In this document: in pieces, positions 60,014 through 64,000 of the stretch
How positions within the stretch are numbered: the first letter of the stretch is position 1
Layout: the number at the start of each line of letters is the position of its first letter
Assembly (NCBI GenBank): GCA_025642075.2
Contig: JAODUO010001051.1
Location: 152,001 to 216,000, forward strand
Length of the DNA: 64,000 nucleotides
Source: Ridgeia piscesae
Lineage: Eukaryota > Annelida > Polychaeta > Sabellida > Siboglinidae
Reading direction: 5' to 3'
Made by a program: the position numbers and the translations under genes
Notes under the pieces: model-generated
Told to the model about the DNA's origin: nothing
Database searches by the model: none
The model's input: only the letters and a program-made list of their open reading frames with translations

Positions 60014-62524
60014 ACTTATGAATGGTTGAATGAATGTTCATTTAACAAAAAAAATTAGTGTTTCGATTTGTCATGTAGCACTGTAGGTATAATCAATGTT
60101 GTAACTCTGTTTCAGATATTTAATAAAGTTCCTTGTAAAACTATCAGAGAAGTCGGATGTGAACAAGATGACAGCCAGCAACATTGGCATTGTAATAGGT
60201 CCCAACCTATTGTGGCCGCCGGGCGATAACAGGTGTGTTTGTTTTACCTGTGTGTTTTGTCAGTGGCCTTCACATACTTACATGCATAGAGTTTTATTTA
60301 TGGAATTGTATCTTGAAATAAATTATATTTTTAAAGGATTTTCATAATTTTGAGACATCATATTATATTTTACAGGATTTTTATAATTTAGAAGAAGAAA
60401 AATATTTTAAGGATTTTCTTAATTTTGAGGAAAACAATTGAAAAGGGTAAATTTATGGAATTGCATGTTGAAAGAAATTTTTATTTTAAAGAATTGTCAT
60501 AATTTTGGGAGAGGAAATGTGAATGTATAAAGAGTAAAATTCTCCCAATTGTATAATTTGTCAAGGACATGCTAAAATATATGTATTTAATTAATAAATG
60601 AAGCAAGCACATTGTACATTGGACAGAACGCTGAATGTGACTTCTCTGGTTCCAGCCCAAGCGTGGTCAGTTCGGGAACGCAAGCGTCCATCTGCGAGAC
60701 GTTGATCCTCAATGCTGACACACTGTTCCCTGGTGGTAAGTGACCGTTCTAGGCATGTGTACATCTCAACTGTCCCTTTGCTGTGTGGAACTGCATGGCT
60801 CATTGGGCAACTAGCAGTGTGTTGATACGACACATCTTTGCTGCATGGCTGGTTGGCATGTGTAGCAGTCTAGTCATTCGTAGTCGTGAGCAGCACATAC
60901 GGGATGGTTTCACTAGTTTGCAAACAAGTTATTGCCATTTTTGTCTCAACCATGTCTCAGATACGTGATGTTGGAGTGCAATGTTTACAATCCAACGTTT
61001 TTGGTGGTGTCGATTTTCGTCGACGTGTGGTCACTAGGTGTGTCGTGCACTGTCTATACACAATGCTACAGAATATTATTGTTAAAATATGGTGCTGTAG
61101 AAATCAATTTACATTTGTTTATATATTTTGTGACTTTGCAAAGTTCTGTCACCAACCCTAACTCACGGGGTATGAAATGTGTGAAGAAACAAGGATCAGT
61201 TAGTATTCGTGGGACGGCACCCTGCCCTAGGCCTGTCCTCTCCAGCGGTGGGTGGAGGTGATGTTACAGCTGTCTACTGGCCTCTTTCTACACATTGTAA
61301 GGGCGTCCACTGATTCACCTGTGTCGGCCACTGCGTCCTTCAGTGGTCCTGATTATGGTAACCAAGCATATACACACAGTAGTCAAGACCCAGTCCCGGA
61401 AATCCCCATGGCTATGCATCCAACTATCTTTGGTTATTCATTGTGGCATTAGCCAATCACATCACCCACTTATATATTTTTTATGGGGTAAATCCTCATT
61501 TAGCAACCCCTCGCTTTTGGGGCTTGGTTGGTGCTGGACAGCTGATATTTACAACCCAACATATTTTACTGTTCATGTCGTACCAGGGCTTCATAACACA
61601 TTGCTTCTACTCTATTACTCATTTCTTTTGTCTCTAGTGGGCACATAATCAATGTAAGAAACATAATTGTTCTGTGTTTTCTTTTTCCTGCATCATTCTG
61701 TTTATAATGATTTGAATTTTTGGGTTTTCAAAATGTGCTTTGGATTTCTTTAAGGTCATTTTTATCATCATGTCTGAATCGAATCCAAACAGGAATATGA
61801 TTTTATTTCAGTATTTCTGTAACGCCAACGTTCGTGGATTGTCATTCTGTAACAACTGTGTGAAGGCTTGTACCTTTTAGTGTGCTAGGAAATCTCACGT
61901 TATTTGTCATGGGTCAAGTTGAATTGCTGCAGTGTCACAATCTGTCTTGTGTCAGTTGCTAGAAGCTAAACACTTGGCCTGGACCGGGTTAATTCACCCC
62001 CTCGTTCTCTGTGATGTAGAGATATTTTATGAACAACATTTATTAAATATTATTAATACATTAACTTGTGCCTTGATGTAGAACCCGGGGTGTCACTTAA
62101 CATGTTGCCAGTTATTATGTATACTCATTCATCTGTGGTTTTGTTGAATTTCTAAGCAAACAATCATCTGCAGTTTGTTTGAATTTCTATATAAAAAAAC
62201 ACTCCTACCTTTCTCACATTGATCCTTGTTTAACCCCTTCATTTTATGTTGTCACACTTTTGTACATATTTTATAAAATATATTTAATTCCTGCTGTACA
62301 TGATGCTTAAATGTGATAGAGGTTATTCACAGGTAAGTTGTGTAGACTTGGATGTAAGTGCTGCCCCTGTGGCTACTTTGTCTGGTGGTAGCCCCAGTGT
62401 TCACCAACGACCCCACAGCAGGCCATTAGACACACAACAGCCTGGTAGCCTTATGACAGCCAAAAAGCCGTACAGCTGTCCGGTAGCCCATCAGCTGTCT
62501 GGTAGCCCATCAGCTGTCTGGTAG
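26371..62524 (+). CDS. ARHGAP17: BAR-RhoGAP protein of the ARHGAP17/44 (nadrin/RICH)/SH3BP1 family, 3' end outside window
   Basis: Family members bind curved membrane through an N-terminal BAR domain and stimulate GTP hydrolysis on Rac/Cdc42-type GTPases at junctions and in endocytosis. Join: 26371-26438, 40480-40621, 41760-41836, 42918-43029, 45968-46044, 46475-46592, 47589-47657, 49614-49695, 50068-50195, 50976-51023, 57420-57483, 59030-59114, 59530-59604, 60116-60232, 60656-60735, probably then 62346 on. All phases agree; 1342 nt, about 447 residues to 60735. [20 protein letters not shown] opens the BAR (to about residue 245). The RhoGAP has GLFRIAG with the arginine finger at about Arg295, [11 protein letters not shown], and [18 protein letters not shown]. 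The invertebrate gene is probably ancestral to ARHGAP17, ARHGAP44 and SH3BP1, so the symbol is approximate. The proline-rich tail is not seen. Introns are loaded with minisatellites. Confidence 0.9.
28430..28488 (+). repeat. (CA)n/(GCAC)n microsatellite
   Basis: ACAC runs with an internal GCACGCACGCAC block. Confidence 0.9.
31132..31210 (+). repeat. tRNA-like SINE head
   Basis: A-box-like TGGCGCAGTGG at 31136, anticodon-like GGACTGTCA and B-box-like GGTTTCAAATCC at 31188-31199. It resembles the minus-strand head at 2550-2625, suggesting one tRNA-derived family. Confidence 0.5.
31569..31611. repeat. Perfect inverted repeat, 16-bp arms
   Basis: GTTTAATGGGACAGTA at 31569-31584 and its exact inverse complement at 31596-31611, with an 11-nt loop. 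It lies in intron 1, and its origin is unknown. Confidence 0.85.
32400..32720 (+). repeat. Dispersed repeat family A, copy 2
   Basis: Runs from CATAGCTTTATGTAGAG and CCACCCGTCATTTGGATG through ATGGTGTCACAT and GTAAACTGGCTTAACAGT to GCATAAAGCCC. The fullest copy in the window, about 320 bp. Copy 1 is at 1-200 and copy 3, inverted, at 42155-42475. Confidence 0.72.
33535..33640 (+). repeat. tRNA-like SINE head, diverged
   Basis: TGGTTATAGCTTCAGACTC and a B-box-like GGTTTGAATCC at 33590-33600. No body boundary seen. Confidence 0.4.
33805..34350 (+). repeat. 21/24-bp minisatellite in RhoGAP intron 1
   Basis: Units GTAGATAGAGCTGGAGCTGTG and the variant GTAGATAGAGCTGTAGAAGTT, alternating irregularly. 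Unit lengths are mostly multiples of three, so both strands show artefactual ORFs. Confidence 0.9.
34350..34462 (+). repeat. 9-bp tandem repeat
   Basis: About 12 copies of GAGTACAGT/GAGTACACT inserted within the surrounding GTAGATAGAGCT arrays. Confidence 0.92.
34550..36560 (+). repeat. 34-bp minisatellite in RhoGAP intron 1
   Basis: About 58 copies of a 34-bp unit, AGTAGATAGAGCTGGAGC then AGTAGTAAAGTACTGT. It shares GTAGATAGAGCTGGAGC with the 21-bp array just upstream, so it probably arose from it by gaining AGTAGTAAAGTACT. Broken units near 35195, 35640 and 36125 look like consensus errors or decay. Confidence 0.95.
36560..40479 (+). other. BAR-RhoGAP intron 1, right end
   Basis: Unique AT-rich DNA with a tandem duplication at 38965-39070 (GGATGGTCAGGGAGAGGT twice) and CA-rich DNA at 40205-40290. 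I recognise no exon, apart from a donor-like CTCC|GTGAGTCC at about 36577-36584 directly after the array. Confidence 0.5.
40480..40621 (+). CDS. ARHGAP17: BAR-RhoGAP coding exon 2
   Basis: Acceptor TGCTTACAG|, donor CGACTG|GTAGGT. It encodes [20 protein letters not shown] through [10 protein letters not shown], the first BAR helix. Confidence 0.93.
40760..40902 (+). repeat. Microsatellites (GTGTGC)n, (GTATAT)n, (TA)n
   Basis: Compound simple repeat in RhoGAP intron 2; the TA run is about 40843-40900. Confidence 0.92.
41655..41720 (+). repeat. 12-bp tandem repeat just before exon 3
   Basis: Five copies of GTGGTGTGTATT, ending about 40 bp before the exon-3 acceptor. Confidence 0.88.
41760..41836 (+). 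CDS. ARHGAP17: BAR-RhoGAP coding exon 3
   Basis: Acceptor CCATTACAG|, donor CTGGG|GTGAGA. It reads [20 protein letters not shown] then NDTLL plus two bases. Confidence 0.92.
42155..42475 (-). repeat. Dispersed repeat family A, inverted copy 3
   Basis: On the minus strand it runs from CCATAGCTTTCTGTAGAG and CCACCCGTCATTTGGATG to GCATAAAGCCCTGG, the same order as copy 2 but more diverged. Lies in RhoGAP intron 3. Confidence 0.65.
42918..43029 (+). CDS. ARHGAP17: BAR-RhoGAP coding exon 4
   Basis: Acceptor CATTTCAG|, donor CTTGAG|GTTAGT. It encodes [20 protein letters not shown] through [10 protein letters not shown]. The end of the exon plus its donor is copied several times downstream in the intron. 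Confidence 0.93.
43020..43440 (+). repeat. Tandem copies of the exon-4 5' splice junction with microsatellite expansions
   Basis: GCTTGAG|GTTAGTGTC at the true donor (43030) recurs at 43104 and 43184. A shorter GAG|GTTAGTGTCC recurs at 43296 and an ACTTGAG|GTTAGTGTCC at 43428. Between them are the same TCAACTACTCACCTGTGTG blocks and GT and GTGC runs of growing length (43250-43292, 43320-43382). Confidence 0.93.
43440..45730 (+). repeat. 33/30-bp minisatellite, RhoGAP intron 4
   Basis: About 65 units, CAGTCACACAGCTACTTGA then CATTTAGTGTCCTC, with or without one ACA/CAC triplet (33 or 30 bp). The core AGCTACTTGA-ATTTAGTGTCCTC is a diverged form of the exon-4 junction AGCTGCTTGAG|GTTAGTGTCCCTC. 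First units (43440-43660) are intermediate forms. Confidence 0.94.
45968..46044 (+). CDS. ARHGAP17: BAR-RhoGAP coding exon 5
   Basis: Acceptor GTTTCTAG|, donor ACCAG|GTAGGT. Encodes [20 protein letters not shown] then DSVRT, close to the family's EIPNIQKQRKQLARL-LDWDS. Confidence 0.95.
46318..46432 (+). repeat. Direct duplication
   Basis: GATGTAGTTGTGGCTATGTG recurs two to three times with GGATGTGTGCCTGCTGTGA in RhoGAP intron 5. Confidence 0.85.
46475..46592 (+). CDS. ARHGAP17: BAR-RhoGAP coding exon 6
   Basis: Acceptor GTCTGTAG|, donor TGCAGG|GTAGGT. Encodes [18 protein letters not shown] and the BAR helix [20 protein letters not shown]. Confidence 0.93.
46795..46925 (+). repeat. (TTGGG)n/(ATGGG)n pentanucleotide array
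   Basis: About 24 units of GGGTT or GGGAT on the coding strand, 200 bp after exon 6. G-tracts of three at 5-bp spacing give strong G-quadruplex potential in the pre-mRNA. The unit is not the TTAGGG telomere unit. Confidence 0.93.
47589..47657 (+). CDS. ARHGAP17: BAR-RhoGAP coding exon 7
   Basis: Acceptor TCTCACAG|, donor ATCGAG|GTGAGT. Encodes [20 protein letters not shown] plus LIE, matching the family's DQLA-DMYNF-A-E-EY. Confidence 0.95.
47768..47880 (+). repeat. Possible tRNA-like SINE relic
   Basis: ATGGGTAGGGCACTGGACTA resembles a SINE A-box region and GTGCAGGTCCTC a decayed B box. Weak. Confidence 0.25.
48200..49570 (+). repeat. 40-bp pyrimidine-rich minisatellite, RhoGAP intron 7
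   Basis: About 34 units, CTCTCCACCCTCTACCCAAC then TACCTTCACCTCACACCCCT, nearly G-free on the coding strand. Best preserved at 48770-49190. It ends about 44 bp before the exon-8 acceptor. Long Pro/Thr/His/Leu ORFs over it are artefacts of a stop-free unit. Confidence 0.95.
49614..49695 (+). CDS. ARHGAP17: BAR-RhoGAP coding exon 8
   Basis: Acceptor GTTGCTAG|, donor CAACTCG|GTGGGT. Encodes [20 protein letters not shown] then PEMTEQL, the end of the BAR domain. Confidence 0.94.
49785..50038 (+). repeat. (CA)n compound microsatellite
   Basis: ACAC and ACACAT runs with a pure CA core at about 49909-49959, in RhoGAP intron 8. Confidence 0.93.
50068..50195 (+). CDS. ARHGAP17: BAR-RhoGAP coding exon 9
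   Basis: Acceptor CCCTACAG|, donor GAAGAG|GTGGGT. Encodes [20 protein letters not shown] then [20 protein letters not shown], the start of the RhoGAP domain. Confidence 0.95.
50976..51023 (+). CDS. ARHGAP17: BAR-RhoGAP coding exon 10 (arginine finger)
   Basis: Acceptor TGTTCCAG|, donor TTGAAG|GTATGT. Reads [16 protein letters not shown]; Arg in GLFRIAG is the expected catalytic finger. Confidence 0.95.
51126..51330 (+). mobile_element. Possible pogo/mariner-like terminal relic
   Basis: TACAGTGGAACTCCTCATGA followed by repeated AATGACCACCCG/AATGACCATCCG words, a layout seen at ends of Tigger/pogo-type elements. No transposase seen in 51.1-52.1 kb. Confidence 0.4.
52240..57360 (+). repeat. 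76-bp satellite-like array, RhoGAP intron 10
   Basis: About 67 copies of a 76-bp unit with GATAGTGAATGATTCCATCC, GGCCACTGAGTCTGTTGTCC and TTGATCCTTTGTATACGG. Both edges carry the variants TTCGGCC and GATCCATTG; the core has TTTGGCC and GATCCTTTG. Since 76 leaves remainder 1 on division by three and the minus strand of the unit is stop-free in all frames, it yields ORFs up to 925 codons that are not genes. It ends about 60 bp before exon 11. Confidence 0.97.
57420..57483 (+). CDS. ARHGAP17: BAR-RhoGAP coding exon 11
   Basis: Acceptor TGTTCCAG|, donor GTTGCAA|GTAAGT. Encodes [20 protein letters not shown] then A plus one base. Confidence 0.9.
57484..58088 (+). other. Left part of RhoGAP intron 11
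   Basis: About 600 bp of unique AT-rich sequence before the minisatellite; GTCGGGGTGCATATTATACA near 57802 partly echoes GTTGGGATGCATGTTATACA near 57746. No exon seen. Confidence 0.5.
58089..59029 (+). repeat. 32-bp minisatellite carrying copies of the RhoGAP exon-12 3' splice site
   Basis: About 29 copies of a 32-bp unit, GTGTGTAGACAGTGAATG then GTGCTGTGTTGTAG (GTATG and ACAATG variants). The last unit ends exactly at the exon-12 acceptor GTGTTGTAG|GTGCACTG, so each unit repeats the acceptor and the next two bases. Confidence 0.96.
59030..59114 (+). CDS. ARHGAP17: BAR-RhoGAP coding exon 12
   Basis: Acceptor GTGTTGTAG|GTGCAC, donor TACTT|GTGAGT. Encodes (S)[15 protein letters not shown] and [12 protein letters not shown], the signature loop of RhoGAP domains. 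The acceptor has a poor pyrimidine tract because it belongs to the repeat unit. Confidence 0.95.
59530..59604 (+). CDS. ARHGAP17: BAR-RhoGAP coding exon 13
   Basis: Acceptor GTTCTACAG|, donor TTGAG|GTGGGT. Encodes [20 protein letters not shown] then NHTNL. Confidence 0.94.
59908..60011 (+). repeat. (TA)n microsatellite
   Basis: About 100 bp of almost pure TA in RhoGAP intron 13, the longest in the window. Confidence 0.95.
60116..60232 (+). CDS. ARHGAP17: BAR-RhoGAP coding exon 14
   Basis: Acceptor TGTTTCAG|, donor GATAACAG|GTGTGT. Encodes [20 protein letters not shown] then [19 protein letters not shown]. The Asn of SNI and the GPNLLW motif are typical of the RhoGAP GTPase-contact surface. 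Confidence 0.96.
60656..60735 (+). CDS. ARHGAP17: BAR-RhoGAP coding exon 15
   Basis: Acceptor GGTTCCAG|, donor GGTG|GTAAGT. Encodes [20 protein letters not shown] then ADTLFPG, the last RhoGAP helix and its FPG/FPE end. Leaves phase 1. Confidence 0.92.
60736..62345 (+). other. RhoGAP intron 15 (tentative)
   Basis: AT-rich DNA, no repeat array. A short ORF tail at 61150-61261 ([18 protein letters not shown]) could be exonic, but I cannot place its splice sites. Confidence 0.4.
62346..62524 (+). CDS. ARHGAP17: Probable BAR-RhoGAP coding exon 16 (3' boundary uncertain)
   Basis: Acceptor GTTGTGTAG|. In the required phase it continues [20 protein letters not shown] then [18 protein letters not shown]. 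This resembles the FNVSEA-like linker after the RhoGAP domain in vertebrate members in position and style. The frame is open to the stop at 62522. A donor could be CCTG|GTAGCC at 62444 or later in the repeat. Confidence 0.45.
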
Positions 62525-62915
62525 CCCTACAGCTGTTTGGTGGCCTTGTCCAGTGACCGAATAGCTGTCCAGTCGCTCTACTGCTGTTTGATGGCCCTGC
62601 AGCTGTCCAGTAGCCCTATAGCAGTCTGATAGCCCATCAGCTGTCTGGTAGCCCTGCAGCTGTTTGGTGGCCTTGCAGCTGTCCAGTAGCCCTACAGCTG
62701 CCTCGTACCCTACAGCTGCTGGGTAGCTCCACATAGATCTGGCAGCCCTACAGCTGTCTGGTACCCTACAGCTGCTGGGTAGCTCCACATAGATCTGGCA
62801 GCCCTACAGCTAGCTGTCTGGTACCCTACAGCTGCTGGGTAGCTCCACAGAGATCTGGCAGCCCTACAGCTGTCTGGTACCCTACAGCTGCTGGGTAGCT
62901 CCACATAGATAGACT
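62455..62915 (+). repeat. Irregular CAGCTGTCTGGTAGCCC repeats and a 56-60-bp tandem array
   Basis: The left part has imperfect units of about 19-38 bp with CAGCTGTCTGGTAGCCC. The right part (about 62700-62910) has three to four copies of a 56-60-bp unit with CTACAGCTGCTGGGTAGCTC and CACATAGATCTGGCAGCCC. Confidence 0.9.
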
Positions 62916-64000
62916 ATTGACTTCTGTTGCAATGTTGCAATGACGTCAATGAATGTGCTGCTGCTGGATTTGAAGTTAGTTTTCCTGCGTTGTTTTGTGC
63001 ATTTTTGTTGATATTACTTGATTAATCCTTGCATGGCCTGCGTAATCTACGTGCATACAGATGCTTAGTAACACGTACATGTAGTGGTATTCAACTTCCT
63101 CAACAGCGAAATACCACCAGAAAACGTTTAAATACTGTATTTGTTTATAAGTGTTACAAGTGTGGGATGTTGACATTTGTAGAGTAATTTGACTGTTAGT
63201 AGTTGATGAATATTAGTAGTCCATTGAATGGTAGCTAGTGTGTAGAAATAGTTGTGTTTGCTCATGTGAGAGCTGTTCAGTGTGTTAAGGGATTAGCGCC
63301 CCTCCCATGTGTGTGTTAACTGGTGAACTATATATAATAGGGATACTGCCATGCACACTTTGCTGCAGACCTTATATCAATGGCTATTTTACAGTACAGT
63401 GCGGCCATCATATTCTTACGTGTACCATTAGTCAGTTGACACAGTGCTCTTTTTACCAGTGTAGACAAAAGTCAGATTGTTAACACTAACAAAGCAATGT
63501 TTGCTTGCTCATCCTCAGTAACATTGTCAACACAATATACTGGGAACTCGCTGCATAAGCAAGCAGTAAGATGAGTATGTTATGCATATTTATTCAGCAG
63601 GTTAGTTTGTGTTGTCGTTGTAGTGATAGGTTGAAGGTGTAGTTAGTCTTACTCTGTAGAAACTGCTGTTGAGTGTGGTGTGTTGGTGAATTCGCAAAAT
63701 ATAGTATTGTGTGAAAGTGTTTTGAGCCATTTTGTTTCCAGTTGCTACCTGTTCTTATTATCTATTACCATGGTGAGTACCTTTGAGAGTAACTGTTTAC
63801 CAAACCAGTTGGTTCCATCAACATTTTTACCCAAAAGAGTGAAACTGGTAACATTTATTTCTTCAAAGTCTGAGCGAAGACTTTCAGTGATATTCGATAT
63901 TTTGCTATAAAGTACCCGGGTAGCTAATCTATACCTAGGTATAGAACTGACTTAGTGTATCATTGGGCCCATTGGTCCTGTGTAGATGTATATTATTGTG
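62916..64000 (+). other. RhoGAP intron or flank, right edge
   Basis: AT-rich sequence without a recognisable exon or repeat. Further C-terminal exons of the RhoGAP gene are presumably to the right of the window. Confidence 0.4.

Noticed and set aside
61150..61261. Extra RhoGAP exon with [18 protein letters not shown]
   Set aside because: No acceptor/donor pair in the required phase could be fixed. Left as a note in the intron entry.

Overview
This is animal nuclear DNA. Genes are split into short exons with GT-AG introns, and the proteins are metazoan. There are tRNA-derived SINE-like copies, LINE and Ty3/Gypsy relics, and a very heavy load of intronic tandem repeats. The TE mix and long introns fit a marine invertebrate, perhaps a mollusc or other lophotrochozoan, but nothing in the window fixes the species.

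Three genes are supported by homology and by splice sites that agree in phase. (1) ZNF598, on the minus strand, has its first two coding exons at 1698-1525 and 759-517 and runs off the left edge. (2) The beta subunit of mitochondrial NAD-isocitrate dehydrogenase (IDH3B), on the plus strand, is complete: ten coding exons from 1971 to 19661, 360 residues. It sits head to head with ZNF598, with 272 bp between the start codons. (3) A BAR-RhoGAP protein of the ARHGAP17/ARHGAP44 (nadrin/RICH)/SH3BP1 family, on the plus strand, starts at 26371. Fifteen coding exons are traced to 60735 and cover about 447 residues, the whole BAR and RhoGAP region. A sixteenth is likely near 62346, and the C-terminus lies beyond the window.

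The three genes have unrelated jobs: a collided-ribosome ubiquitin ligase, a TCA-cycle subunit and a Rho-family GAP with a membrane-binding BAR domain. They need not work together, but the first two probably share a divergent promoter.

About one third of the window is minisatellite, nearly all in introns: 6.43-13.24, 13.67-15.02, 15.53-16.36, 33.8-36.56, 43.0-45.73, 48.2-49.57, 52.24-57.36 and 58.09-59.03 kb. The main discovery-type observation is that three of these arrays are built on splice junctions. The 34-bp units before IDH3B exon 4 copy its 3' splice site plus the first 11 exon bases. The 32-bp units before RhoGAP exon 12 copy its 3' splice site. The array after RhoGAP exon 4 begins as tandem copies of the exon end plus its 5' splice site. 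In each case, using a decoy site would normally bring in an early in-frame stop codon.

The intergenic stretch 19.7-26.3 kb holds a broken LINE reverse transcriptase, a broken Ty3/Gypsy RNase H-integrase segment, a GC-rich foldback repeat and a frameshifted coding-like piece that I do not recognise. Three dispersed non-coding families recur across the window. The long open frames inside the arrays (up to 925 codons) are artefacts of stop-free repeat units, not genes.
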